Positions 35,163-44,649 of a DNA stretch of 64,000 nucleotides are shown here, one piece after another. The notes beneath the pieces were generated by a model. The model did no database searches. It was given only the letters and a program-made list of their open reading frames with translations, and was not told the DNA's origin. Numbering within the stretch: position 1 is the stretch's first letter; each line of letters opens with the position of its first letter. The stretch covers positions 26,125 through 90,124 of the forward strand of contig CALODP010000004.1 in assembly GCA_942492055.1 (NCBI GenBank). The letters are read 5' to 3'. A program made the translations under genes and the position numbers. The DNA comes from CALODP01 sp942492055. GTDB lineage: Bacteria; Bacteroidota; Ignavibacteria; Ignavibacteriales; Melioribacteraceae.

Positions 35163-35408
35163 TTTTCAAATCTTATGAATCTCATTTTTGTATTTTCTAT
35201 TTCAACGGTCTATTACCATAATGTAATCTCTTCCGAATTGAATGATTCGTAAAAATGATTATATGTTCTGAAATACAATCGATTAATTGGTCACAAATTG
35301 TTCGTTTATGACATACGATCTATATAATTAGTAATATTCCGGAATCGTAAGCATCTTATCAATAGAGTTTCTATATTGCTTAATATATTTTCCGTAGGGA
35401 GAGCAATC

Positions 35409-36365
35409 TTGAAAAATCCGGTCACTTTCATCTTCTTAATTCAGATGCTCCTATTTTCTGATTTGGTTCTTTCTCAAACCAATGATTGGCAATATTTCGG
35501 AGAAAATCCTCCCGATAGTATTCCAAAGGTTTTCGGAGAAGGTATCATTTCCACAAAAGGTTTGGAACATAGCAGTCCGGTTTTTACGGATGATTTGAAA
35601 TCGTTTTATTGGGTGGCTATTAGAACAGATCTTGGATTGAGAAATAGAGAAATATATATAGCCGAATTTTCAGATAACAAATGGATAATCGGCAAGATGG
35701 ATTTCTGTAAAGAAGGGAATAACTATGATTCTCCTTTCCTCCATAAGAATAAACTATTATTTATTTCAAACCAATTTGCCGATAGTGCTACTCGAAATGA
35801 AAAGAAACATTGGATGTTGAAGAACGATTTTAAGATTTATTATGTCGGGATTTCCCACCGGGAAAAGATTAAGCTGTTTTTACCGGACAACATAATAAAT
35901 AAAAAAATTATCTCTCCCTCATTTTCCGAAAACGGTAATATCTATTATGTAGCTTATTTGGATAATGTAGAACAAAATTGCGGGATATATCGCTTGAGGA
36001 AAATTACGGAGAATAAATATATCGAAGAAGTTCTTCCGCCATGCATTAATTCCGAATATCAGGATTGGACTCCCTTTATTGCGCCGGATGAAAGCTATAT
36101 TCTTTTCTCTTCAACCAGAGGAAAAGATAATAATGATTACGGCGATCTATATATATCATTTAATCAGGGGAATAACAATTGGAGCGAGCCAATCGGCCTG
36201 GGAGATAAGATTAATACTCCTGCTCAGGAAAGATTCCCTTATATATCTCCCGATTCGAAATACCTATTCTTTACAAGATCTACGGATAATAATAGTCATG
36301 ATATCTTTTGGGTATCGGCAGATATTATTGAAAAACTGAAAAATGATTTCCGGAAATCGCGATAA
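35409..36365 (+). CDS. Exported TolB/PD40-like beta-propeller protein
   Basis: A 318-aa protein. TTG 35409 is chosen because AGGGAGAG (35396-35403) precedes it and it yields a signal peptide ending VLSQ; an upstream TTG at 35376 has no such support. The body is built of PD40-type propeller repeats: HSSPVFTDDLKSFYW, SPSFSENGNIYYVA, WTPFIAPDESYILFSS and ERFPYISPDSKYLFF. Such proteins sit in the periplasm or on the surface and bind partners or peptidoglycan-linked complexes. Its stop lies inside a palindrome shared with the converging glycosidase gene. Confidence 0.72.
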   Translation: MKNPVTFIFLIQMLLFSDLVLSQTNDWQYFGENPPDSIPKVFGEGIISTKGLEHSSPVFTDDLKSFYWVAIRTDLGLRNREIYIAEFSDNKWIIGKMDFCKEGNNYDSPFLHKNKLLFISNQFADSATRNEKKHWMLKNDFKIYYVGISHREKIKLFLPDNIINKKIISPSFSENGNIYYVAYLDNVEQNCGIYRLRKITENKYIEEVLPPCINSEYQDWTPFIAPDESYILFSSTRGKDNNDYGDLYISFNQGNNNWSEPIGLGDKINTPAQERFPYISPDSKYLFFTRSTDNNSHDIFWVSADIIEKLKNDFRKSR

Positions 36366-36380
36366 AGGGATTATCGCGAT
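36356..36380. terminator. Bidirectional terminator between converging genes
   Basis: ATCGCGATAA (36356-36365) and TTATCGCGAT (36371-36380) form a perfect 10-bp stem. Each arm contains the stop codon of one of the two converging genes, leaving only a 5-bp gap between them. Confidence 0.7.
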
Positions 36381-38407
36381 ATTCTCAAATCGGAATAGAT
36401 TCTCAATAGAGCTGCCGCGGACCATGAGAAATTATTCGCTCTTAATCCTTTACCATCAATCGGGTTATAGTTTTCCCTTATTGATTTGTCCGAATTCATA
36501 ATTCCTTCCAATCTTTCGAAAACCAGATAGCTATATTTATCCGCCAAATCATTATATCCGTAATTTCTCATTCCTTTTAACGCGAATTGAATTTGATCGA
36601 GCCAGACAGTTCCGCGCCAATATCCGAGGGAAAATTCCGGTTCCGCTTTGGATAATGTTGGGAATGGAATATATGTCCCGAATTTCGAGGTGTCTGTCAT
36701 TGTGGCAATTATATATTTCGCTTTCTCTTTATCACATGCTTCGCTAAACAGGGGAATCCATCCTTCTGACCCCTGTTTCTTTATCAGTTTTCCGGTAGTG
36801 ATATTTCTGTCGTAGAAGTATTTTGTATCGGGATCATAGAATATTTTATTAATCTTCTCCTTGAGTGAACCGGCTTCGGATATATAGATAATTGAGTCTT
36901 TCTTTAATCGGAGTAATCCGGCGAATTTAGCCAAGATTCTCTTTTCCTGATAGAGAAATGAATTAAGATCCGACGATTCCTGATCGAGGGAATAGATACC
37001 TTCTGCTTTCTTTAATAGTTTGGACGAATCGAAACGAACGGCGTTATCCATTCCGCTTTCCCATTTCCCACCGATCAGATGATTATCGGTAGCTCCGTAT
37101 TCGCATAGGCCGTTGTTATCGATATCTCTCTCCTTATACCACCAATTGTGGTATGAAACAAGTTTCGGAAAGAGTTCTTCGATGAACAAAGTGTCTTGAG
37201 TTGCTTTATATATTTCATCAACAGCCCATGAGGCCAAAGGAGGTTTTGTATTTAAAAGATTGTTCTCTTTGCTGTCGGAATAGATACAATCGGGTATCAT
37301 TCCGTTTTCGGTCTGATGATCGAACATCGCTCGGATTTGATCCTTTGCCAACTCCTCATTGAAGAATATCAGCGCGGCGGAATGTTTCCAAGAATCCCAA
37401 GCCCAAAATCCGTTGAAATAACTTACGGAGGAGGATGGGAAGAGACCGTCATGGAATAAATCGCCGTATGGAGCTTTCCAATTATTTACCAAAGTCATTA
37501 CAGCTTTTACGACAATAGGATGGTATTGTGGTAGATCGGAATAGTTTTTATTTGCCCGAATCGCTTCTTGCAAATATCCGTTCCATCTTTCTCGGTTTTT
37601 ATTGTAATAATCGTTCGCGTCGTGATGTAGAAAATCGAGAAAGTCGGTTGAATTCTTATCTCCGTAAAATATATATGAAGAGAAGATTTTCTCTTCCTTA
37701 GGGGGAATTGATATGTTTTTTATCGTTGCGAGGGAAGAGGATTCTTTCTCCGTAATCTCCAGTAGAGCCGATTCATGCTGAAAAGGGGCGTATGTAAGTA
37801 TATAGTTATTGTTTTGGTGAAGCTCATAATATTCGGAGTATTTATCATATCGGGCAGTTGAATTAACAATACCGTTCAATGTAATCGAAATATCCTTATC
37901 GGAATTGTTTTTCAGAAGAAGATCAATAGCTGTTTTATTCGTGCTTACGTAATAGAGTCTTATTTTGATATTCAGATCGGTAAACTCGTAATTCTGCTCC
38001 AATAATCCGGGATATGTAGTTATTTCTCTTTTACCGGCTTCGGATAAGATATATTTCTTTTGAGTTCCGTTGTTAATTAGCTCAAAACCGAATAGTTTTT
38101 CTGAAAACCATCTGTTTTCGTCCGATAGAAAAGGGCCGCCGAAAAATCCGTAATCATCTTTAGCGGAATCGGCCGGCAAAGAAAAACCTGTCCATGCCCC
38201 CAGATCGGAAAAGAAAAACTCTTTACGATCATTTAAGGAATCGGGGAAGCCTTTGAAATCGAGTAGATTAGGGAAATTATAATTGATTTCTACATAATCT
38301 ATTATTTTCCCGGATGAATTTGATGTAAATTCTACGTTTCTTTCCGCAAGTATAATTACCGAAGTAAGGAGTATTAAGTAGAGAGTTAGAATGATTTTCT
38401 TTTTCAT
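36371..38407 (-). CDS. Exported GH63/YgjK-like alpha-glycosidase
   Basis: A 678-aa exported glycosidase with signal peptide (…VIILA, 1-21). It has an N-terminal beta-sandwich (about 30-260) and an (alpha/alpha)6 barrel (about 285-678) with the signature FNGFWAWDSWKHSAAL, the catalytic-region Asp of GH63 and related families, plus QTENGMIPD, EYGATDN and SLGYWRGTVWLDQI. E. coli YgjK, a GH63 glucosidase, is the nearest relative I can name. Substrate is probably a glucosidic or mannosyl-glyceric oligosaccharide, undetermined. It is divergent from another (alpha/alpha)6 glycosidase across a 77-bp spacer, suggesting joint control. Confidence 0.8.
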   Translation of the reverse strand: MKKKIILTLYLILLTSVIILAERNVEFTSNSSGKIIDYVEINYNFPNLLDFKGFPDSLNDRKEFFFSDLGAWTGFSLPADSAKDDYGFFGGPFLSDENRWFSEKLFGFELINNGTQKKYILSEAGKREITTYPGLLEQNYEFTDLNIKIRLYYVSTNKTAIDLLLKNNSDKDISITLNGIVNSTARYDKYSEYYELHQNNNYILTYAPFQHESALLEITEKESSSLATIKNISIPPKEEKIFSSYIFYGDKNSTDFLDFLHHDANDYYNKNRERWNGYLQEAIRANKNYSDLPQYHPIVVKAVMTLVNNWKAPYGDLFHDGLFPSSSVSYFNGFWAWDSWKHSAALIFFNEELAKDQIRAMFDHQTENGMIPDCIYSDSKENNLLNTKPPLASWAVDEIYKATQDTLFIEELFPKLVSYHNWWYKERDIDNNGLCEYGATDNHLIGGKWESGMDNAVRFDSSKLLKKAEGIYSLDQESSDLNSFLYQEKRILAKFAGLLRLKKDSIIYISEAGSLKEKINKIFYDPDTKYFYDRNITTGKLIKKQGSEGWIPLFSEACDKEKAKYIIATMTDTSKFGTYIPFPTLSKAEPEFSLGYWRGTVWLDQIQFALKGMRNYGYNDLADKYSYLVFERLEGIMNSDKSIRENYNPIDGKGLRANNFSWSAAALLRIYSDLRISR

Positions 38408-38419
38408 GATTCTTTTATC

Positions 38420-38450
38420 TTTAGAAAGAAAAAAAATATTTATAGTTTTG
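38420..38450 (+). promoter_or_regulatory. Candidate promoter in the divergent spacer
   Basis: TTTA (38420-38423), 19 bp, TAGTTTTG (38443-38450). The -7 element is an exact TAnnTTTG; the -33 element has one mismatch. It is 35 bp before the ATG at 38485. Confidence 0.4.
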
Positions 38451-38484
38451 CATGAATACCATTTAGAAAATACGGATTATTAAG

Positions 38485-41148
38485 ATGAATATGTATAGAA
38501 CTTTTGTACTATTGTTTATATTCCTTTCATCCTCTCTTTTCTCACAGAAAGCGATTTATCAAACAAACAGATATACAATATTTTCCGATAAAGTTGTTGA
38601 AGGGAAGAATAGTGCTATTTTCCATTCCCGAAACAAAATTGCCTCAAATTATTCCGATCTTCTTAATACCGGAGTGAATAGAAAGATCAAATTCAAGTTT
38701 GCTTTAAACGGGAAGGATAATGAACGGGCTCCGGGAAAAGATCATATAATAGAACTGAAACAGGGTTTCAATTCTTTGGTTACCGATACTTTTTACTTTG
38801 GTAGGGAAGAAAGAGCCGGAAAACCGATCTATAAGGAAGATAATAGTATTGAAAAGGGGAAATACAGAGTTGAGTTTATTCTTAATGCCCGAAAGATTGA
38901 TGAGCAGTTAGCGAAGGGAGAATCATTTAACTCTTTCGACGGTACTATCATTACGAAAGATCAACTCGTCGGATATTTCATAGCGGGGGATTTATGGCCC
39001 CTTACATGGGATTTTTCCAATCTTATAAATAGAAAAGACTTACAACTTACTTCCATGGGAACCGGAATATATAAACTTGTTCTCGATTTTGAGTATAAAC
39101 CGTATCGTGAGTATAATCAGGACGGATTCATGTATTGGAATCTTACGAAAGATATTTCACGATTCCCACGACTTACCGCTCCTTATTTGATAATGGAAGG
39201 GATGTATGATCTATCATTGGAAGAATTGCTCCAGTCTGTTCGTCCCGACAATACATTTATGGCAGGAGAGAAATGGGACGGAGTCTGGACAAGAGACGTA
39301 AGTTATAGTATTCTTCTTTCCCTCGCGATCTTAGAACCGGAATTAGCTATAAATAGCCTCAAAGCAAAAGTAGATAATAAAAGAATAATTCAGGATACCG
39401 GAACGGGTGGTTCCTGGCCCGTTTCTACAGATCGATTAACATGGGCTCTGGCTGCGAATGAGATATATCTGGTAACTGGAGATAAAGCTTGGTTGAAATA
39501 CGCCTACGAAATAATTAAAAACTCCGTAGAGACCGATAAGAGTATTGTTCGGAACCCGGAAACGGGATTGATGTACGGAGAAACATCCTTTATTGATTGG
39601 AGAGAGCAATCTTATCCTAAATGGATGGATTCGAAAGATATATTCCGTTCTCAGGCAATAGGAACGAACGCGGTTCATTATAAGACGCTTGATATTCTTG
39701 TTTCTATGGCTAAGGATCTGGATGAGGATTATTCCGAATATGAAGGACGTAAGAAGGAATTAAAGGGGAATATAAATAAATATCTGTGGTTAGCCGATAA
39801 AGAGTATTATGGGGAATTTATATACGGAAGAACATATCAAAGCATAAGCTCCCGCAGCGAAACTCTCGGGGAGGCATTGGCAATTCTTTTCGGAATAGCG
39901 GATAAAGAAAAAAGTAAAAAGATAGTAGAGAATACTCCCATAGCGGAATATGGTGTCCCTTGTTTCTATCCTCAGATTCCCGATATAGGGCCATATCATA
40001 ATAACGGAATCTGGCCTTTTGTTGTAGCTTATTGGGGATGGGCAAGCGCCGTAACGGGAAATGAAATTGTTTTGGAGAATAGTATCTCCACAATATACAG
40101 AGCGGCATCCCTTTTCCTAACGAATAAAGAGAATATGGTTTGCCAAACGGGAAGTTTCTACGGAACCGCGATTAATTCGAACAGGCAATTATGGAGTGTA
40201 GCCGGAAATCTCGCCATAATCTACAGAATGATATTCGGATTATCTATCGAAAATAACGGGATGAGAATAGCTCCATTTATTCCGGAATCCTTTAAAGGGG
40301 ATTATAATCTGAATGATTTCCCTTATCGTTCCGCTAAATTAGATATTTCAATCTCCGGGCATGGAAATATCATTACTTCATTCAAATTGGATGGTAAAGA
40401 GTCTGAGAATAACTTTATACCCGATAACCTTTCAGGTAAGCATAAAATAGAGATTAGACTAACCTCATCCGGTAAAAAGGGGGAAGGGAATTTCAAATTG
40501 AATAAATTCTCTCCTTCCGATCCTATTGTAGAGCTTAACGAGAATATACTATCATGGAATAGGGAAGAGGGGATATTACATTATAATATCTATCGTAACG
40601 GTGAAAAGATCGCCTCTACGGAAGAGAACCGATTCCGGATTGAAGAGAATTCCGGTTATATGGAAGAATATCAGGTTGAGGCGGTAGATATAAAAGGGGA
40701 TCCCTCTTTCTTATCGGAACCGATTACAATAGACGGGAAGGTTAATTATACGGTTATTCCGGAAGAATTAAAGGCCCGGGATAATAAAGAATATATCGAA
40801 TCGACACTTTCTGAGAATTCAAGTATAACATTCAATGTTAATGTTTCGGAAGAGGGATTATACGGGGTGAAATTTCTTTACGCCAACGGAACCGGTCCGA
40901 TAAATACGGATAACAATTGCGGAATAAGAACCCTTGTTGTAAATGATAATCCTATGCTTGCGGTTATATTCCCGCAAAGAGGGACTGATAAATGGGATGA
41001 TTACGGATATACCAATACTCTCTTGGTAAGTTTAAAGAAAGGGAATAATAAGCTTGAGCTTATCTATAGAGCGGAGAATAAGAATATGGATGGGGAAATC
41101 AACAGATTCAGATTGAAAAATCTTCGTATGGATTTGTTGGATAAATAG
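38485..41148 (+). CDS. Exported six-hairpin glycosidase with C-terminal carbohydrate-binding module
   Basis: An 887-aa exported protein, signal peptide 1-22 (…SLFSQ). Residues about 45-240 form a beta-rich N-terminal domain; about 245-630 an (alpha/alpha)6 barrel with WDGVWTRDVSYSILLSL (a catalytic-region Asp), DTGTGGSWPVSTDRL, SSRSETLGEAL and NNGIWPFVVAYWG. A beta-sandwich, an FN3-like part and a CBM6/CBM35-like end (NVSEEGLYGVKFLYANGTGP) follow. The family resembles the broad six-hairpin group (rhamnosidase, debranching, GH63-like); I cannot name the GH number. Divergent from the YgjK-like gene, so a common oligosaccharide is likely. Confidence 0.72.
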   Translation: MNMYRTFVLLFIFLSSSLFSQKAIYQTNRYTIFSDKVVEGKNSAIFHSRNKIASNYSDLLNTGVNRKIKFKFALNGKDNERAPGKDHIIELKQGFNSLVTDTFYFGREERAGKPIYKEDNSIEKGKYRVEFILNARKIDEQLAKGESFNSFDGTIITKDQLVGYFIAGDLWPLTWDFSNLINRKDLQLTSMGTGIYKLVLDFEYKPYREYNQDGFMYWNLTKDISRFPRLTAPYLIMEGMYDLSLEELLQSVRPDNTFMAGEKWDGVWTRDVSYSILLSLAILEPELAINSLKAKVDNKRIIQDTGTGGSWPVSTDRLTWALAANEIYLVTGDKAWLKYAYEIIKNSVETDKSIVRNPETGLMYGETSFIDWREQSYPKWMDSKDIFRSQAIGTNAVHYKTLDILVSMAKDLDEDYSEYEGRKKELKGNINKYLWLADKEYYGEFIYGRTYQSISSRSETLGEALAILFGIADKEKSKKIVENTPIAEYGVPCFYPQIPDIGPYHNNGIWPFVVAYWGWASAVTGNEIVLENSISTIYRAASLFLTNKENMVCQTGSFYGTAINSNRQLWSVAGNLAIIYRMIFGLSIENNGMRIAPFIPESFKGDYNLNDFPYRSAKLDISISGHGNIITSFKLDGKESENNFIPDNLSGKHKIEIRLTSSGKKGEGNFKLNKFSPSDPIVELNENILSWNREEGILHYNIYRNGEKIASTEENRFRIEENSGYMEEYQVEAVDIKGDPSFLSEPITIDGKVNYTVIPEELKARDNKEYIESTLSENSSITFNVNVSEEGLYGVKFLYANGTGPINTDNNCGIRTLVVNDNPMLAVIFPQRGTDKWDDYGYTNTLLVSLKKGNNKLELIYRAENKNMDGEINRFRLKNLRMDLLDK

Positions 41149-41229
41149 ATCACGCTATTATTTGGTCATTCTTGTTATAGATATACTAAACATGATATTT
41201 CATTTGTTGGTATTCTTTTTTCTTTCTAG

Positions 41230-41305
41230 GAGCGACCTTATGGCACTATTATTTTTAAGAAAATGATAAAGCCGTTCTGGATTTATGGGTCGCTCGTAAA
41301 CGAGC
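41230..41305. repeat. Overlapping inverted repeats, alternative stems
   Basis: GAGCGACC (41230-41237) pairs with GGTCGCTC (41288-41295), while GCTCG (41292-41296) can instead pair with CGAGC (41301-41305) as a tight hairpin. The two stems share bases and so exclude each other. Confidence 0.5.
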
Positions 41306-41341
41306 TTATTTGTTTTATTTGGTCAATTTATCTACCAAGGG

Positions 41342-41363
41342 TTCGGCACCATACGGCGCCGAA
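41342..41363. repeat. GGCGCC(GTAT)GGTGCC hairpin, related to 27349-27361
   Basis: On the minus strand 9-bp arms with one G.U pair close a 4-nt loop. The core resembles the GCACCTACGGCGC units at 27297 and 27349, so it is likely one repeat family. Confidence 0.5.
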
Positions 41364-41489
41364 AAGTAATTTCGATTTATTGCGCTATATTATTAGTAGA
41401 TATATCATTATTTCAATATAATCTCACAATTATTCCTATTCTGCTCCCATTCTTAAGATATTCATACCCGATTTTCTGTTTTTATAATC

Positions 41490-41526
41490 ATTTCGGAAAT
41501 CCTCATAGTACAATTTCGGAAATCCT
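41490..41526. promoter_or_regulatory. Tandem 14-bp direct repeats upstream of the TonB receptor
   Basis: ATTTCGGAAATCCT occurs at 41490-41503 and again at 41513-41526, 23 bp apart (about two helical turns). The left part, ATTTCGGAAAT, is nearly self-complementary. It lies 107 bp before the receptor ATG, a suitable place for regulator binding sites. Confidence 0.55.
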
Positions 41527-41632
41527 GTGTATTATATAGTAAGGGAATAAGGAGAGATTAGAAATAATTAATTCCCGAGATGGTATCCGTATCAGGTTGA
41601 AAAACTTTTTCTACATAAAAATAATAGCGAGT

Positions 41633-44600
41633 ATGAAAAAATTTCTAACATTTACTCTTTTCGGGATATTTCTATCCGGTTTATTATTCGGGCAATATTC
41701 CGAAGAGTTCAGAAAAGCCCATAAGACAGGGGCAATAAAACGGGATTCGGGATTATCTGTAGCAAACAGATATGTTAATCCTCTGCATCGTGTTTTAAAG
41801 ATTAATGCCGATGATTGTAGTTTCGAAGAGATATTGACGGAAATTACGGATCAATGCGGTATTTATTTTGTCTATGAGAGTAAAATCGGCAAAAGAGGCG
41901 GATATTCATTGGATCTCGAAAGAGGGACAGTTAAAGACGTATTGGATGACCTTTGCGCTGATACCGATCTAACTTACGTTGTTCTCGATCGAGATAAAAT
42001 AGTAGTTACCGATAAGAATGTTTCCGACAAGAAAACCGGAAAGGTAAAAGGTATTATTCGTGATGATTCCGGAGAAATTCTTATAGGAGCAAATGTTTTA
42101 ATTAAAGAGAATAATTTCGGTAGCGCTTCCGATGAAACCGGATTCTATGAAATTAAGAATCTTAAACCGGGTGTTTATACGATCAGAGCTTCCTTTGTCG
42201 GGTTCAAGTCGAAAGAGACTAAGGTTACCATAGTTGCCGGCCGCGCGTTGGAATTGGACTTTATTCTGGAAGCGGAAGGATTTATGGTAGGCGGTATTGA
42301 GGTTGTTGCCGATAATGAATTAATGCCGGTCGATCCTCAGACAAAAACAAAGATAAATGCCGGCGAAATAGAGCATTTGCAGGCCAGTAGTCTTAAAGAC
42401 GTTATGTCGCTTGCTCCGGGAACAAAAACAACCAATCCGACTCTTGATAATACCGAAAAAGCGACAATACGTGGCGGAGACGCGATCGGGACACAGGTTG
42501 TAATGGATGGTGTTCCTATTTCCAATAATACGAATATGCAAGTCGGAATGGGATATTCAACAGTTAATTCGGGGATAGATCTTCGCGCTATTCCGGCGGA
42601 AAACATCGAAGAGGTTGAAATTATCCGTGGAATTCCTTCGGTTGAATATGGTGACCTTACAGACGGTTTGATGATTGTAAAAACGAAAGCGAAAGCTTCA
42701 CCTCTCCGTTTTAAGGCTAAATATAATCCTAATGTTTACGAAATGAATCTCAACGGCGGATTCGCAGCCGGAGATTGGGTATTTAATCTTAACGGCAATT
42801 TAGCTTCTTCCGGAAGAGATGTTCGTGTTGAAGGGGACGGATATACAAGATTTGCCGGTCAGGTAAATATTCTTTATCAAAAAGATAATTACGAGATAAA
42901 AAACGGGTTATTCGTAACCAGAACAATTGATGAGAAGAAAGAAGAACCGGGATATGTATTAAAAGAAGCATGGTTTAATAAAGACTGGAATATAAAGTAT
43001 AACGGGGCGTTTGAATACAATGTAAGTGATCTGAATAAGCTGAGCGCGAAATATTCAGTTTCTTATACAAAACGTAATTCCTATTCCCAGCAGATGATCT
43101 CGAGAGATAATACAATTATCTCCGATCTTACCGAAAACGGATCGAGAGAAGGTTATATAGTATATGGTTCTTATCTCGGTAAAAAGTGGATAAAAGGGAA
43201 CGAATGGAATATTTACGGCGATTTGAACTATAAATTTAAGTTTTTTACCGGAGATTATATCCATAGCTGGGTAGCCGGCGCTACATATCGTAATGAATTT
43301 AATAATGGTAAGGGGATCCTATTTGATCCGTTATTTCCTCCGATGTTGAGTTCTACATCACCAAGATTAAGATCTTATGATGATCTTCCGGGATATACAA
43401 CTCTTTCCTTCTATCTGGAAGATAAGATTGCCGGTAGATTATTGGTCCCTTTTACTTTGCAATTCGGAGCAAGGTACGAAGTCTACAGACCTGATGAATT
43501 TAATTTTAGCGGTTTATGGGGGGACGGAGAATTTATAAATGGGAAAAACGGCAGTTTTCTGAATCCAAGAATCTCTTTTTCTGCGAATATATTCGAGGAT
43601 ACCCAGATAAGATTAAGTTACGGTGTAACAACCAAATCTCCTCCTATGAGTATGATATTCGCTCAGGATAGATATTTTGATGTGGTTGATACCGCAAGTA
43701 TTAAAGACGCTACAAAGCCGGAAGAGAATTTCTCGATTATTTCCACTTATAAACATAAAGTGGCAAATGAAAATCTAAAGGCTTACAAGCAATACAAATA
43801 CGAAGCCAGTATAGATCAGCAAATCGGTGATATCGGTTTAACATTAACCGGATATTATAATAAATCGGAAGATATGTTTTCAAGTAGTAATACCCCGATA
43901 GTAAAATATAAAAAATCTTTTCCCGATTGGCCTAATCATGATATTTATTCTGTATACGATACATTACTGGATTCTTATTACTCCTATACAAATAACGGCT
44001 ATAGAAATGTAAAGGGGTTAGAATTTGCGTTAAAGACAAAGAAAATTCCTGTTATAAATACCATCTTCAAATTCGATGCTTCTTACATGGAACAGGAATC
44101 GGGGACCAACGGTGGATACAGAACTGCTTCAAGACGTTTTGTGAAGGAATTAGGAATGGAAGTAGTTCCTTTCCAGAATGATATAGAGATATACAGAAAA
44201 GATCTTCTTTTGAATTATCGCTTCGATATTCAGTCGAAATCGTTGGGAATGTGGGTAACACTCCATATTCAACAGCAATTGCTGGAAATCGACGGGAAAA
44301 ACAATCTTGATGATTCTTTGGCTGTCGGATATTTCGGGAAAGACGGTAATATGGTTTGGATTGCCGAAAAAGATCGCGCTTCCGAAAAATATAAGGGTTT
44401 ACGCGATGTTAAGGAAGATTATGAATACAGAGAAGAAGACAGACCGAATTTATGGCTTGTAAACATAAAAGTTAGTAAGGAATTGTGGAAAGGGGCGGCT
44501 GTTTCTTTCTTCGTGAATAATTTCTTTAATAATCATCCTATTTACGAAATCAAACGATCCAGTGATAAGGTATATAATTTTCAAAGGAGAAATCCTGATA

Positions 44601-44635
44601 TCTTTTACGGATTGGAATTCCATACTAGCCTTTAA
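41633..44635 (+). CDS. TonB-dependent outer membrane receptor with STN and carboxypeptidase-like domains
   Basis: A 1000-aa receptor. ATG 41633 yields a signal peptide ending GLLFG; a TTG at 41597 would place 12 residues before it. Then an STN (secretin/TonB short) domain at about 45-120, a carboxypeptidase-regulatory-like beta-sandwich (about 125-215, VKGIIRDDSGEILIGANV), the plug (about 240-350, with IRGGDAIGTQVVMDGVP), and a 22-strand barrel to a C-terminal Phe-rich strand ending LEFHTSL. The STN domain often signals to an anti-sigma factor, but none is seen nearby. No SusD gene follows; instead a DUF4876 lipoprotein and a DUF6850-like barrel do, so it is not a classical starch-type system. 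Confidence 0.9.
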   Translation: MKKFLTFTLFGIFLSGLLFGQYSEEFRKAHKTGAIKRDSGLSVANRYVNPLHRVLKINADDCSFEEILTEITDQCGIYFVYESKIGKRGGYSLDLERGTVKDVLDDLCADTDLTYVVLDRDKIVVTDKNVSDKKTGKVKGIIRDDSGEILIGANVLIKENNFGSASDETGFYEIKNLKPGVYTIRASFVGFKSKETKVTIVAGRALELDFILEAEGFMVGGIEVVADNELMPVDPQTKTKINAGEIEHLQASSLKDVMSLAPGTKTTNPTLDNTEKATIRGGDAIGTQVVMDGVPISNNTNMQVGMGYSTVNSGIDLRAIPAENIEEVEIIRGIPSVEYGDLTDGLMIVKTKAKASPLRFKAKYNPNVYEMNLNGGFAAGDWVFNLNGNLASSGRDVRVEGDGYTRFAGQVNILYQKDNYEIKNGLFVTRTIDEKKEEPGYVLKEAWFNKDWNIKYNGAFEYNVSDLNKLSAKYSVSYTKRNSYSQQMISRDNTIISDLTENGSREGYIVYGSYLGKKWIKGNEWNIYGDLNYKFKFFTGDYIHSWVAGATYRNEFNNGKGILFDPLFPPMLSSTSPRLRSYDDLPGYTTLSFYLEDKIAGRLLVPFTLQFGARYEVYRPDEFNFSGLWGDGEFINGKNGSFLNPRISFSANIFEDTQIRLSYGVTTKSPPMSMIFAQDRYFDVVDTASIKDATKPEENFSIISTYKHKVANENLKAYKQYKYEASIDQQIGDIGLTLTGYYNKSEDMFSSSNTPIVKYKKSFPDWPNHDIYSVYDTLLDSYYSYTNNGYRNVKGLEFALKTKKIPVINTIFKFDASYMEQESGTNGGYRTASRRFVKELGMEVVPFQNDIEIYRKDLLLNYRFDIQSKSLGMWVTLHIQQQLLEIDGKNNLDDSLAVGYFGKDGNMVWIAEKDRASEKYKGLRDVKEDYEYREEDRPNLWLVNIKVSKELWKGAAVSFFVNNFFNNHPIYEIKRSSDKVYNFQRRNPDIFYGLEFHTSL

Positions 44636-44649
44636 CGGAGAATAGTGTA

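Larger units (their letters stand above)
41149..41632. other. Spacer with hairpins and tandem upstream repeats
   Basis: About 480 bp without a gene. It contains an 8-bp inverted repeat GAGCGACC/GGTCGCTC (41230-41295), a hairpin GCTCGTAAACGAGC (41292-41305), the hairpin 41342-41363, and tandem 14-bp repeats (41490-41526) before the TonB receptor gene. Confidence 0.55.

Noticed and set aside
41597..41632. TonB receptor start at TTG 41597
   Set aside because: It would add 12 residues ahead of a good signal peptide that starts at ATG 41633.
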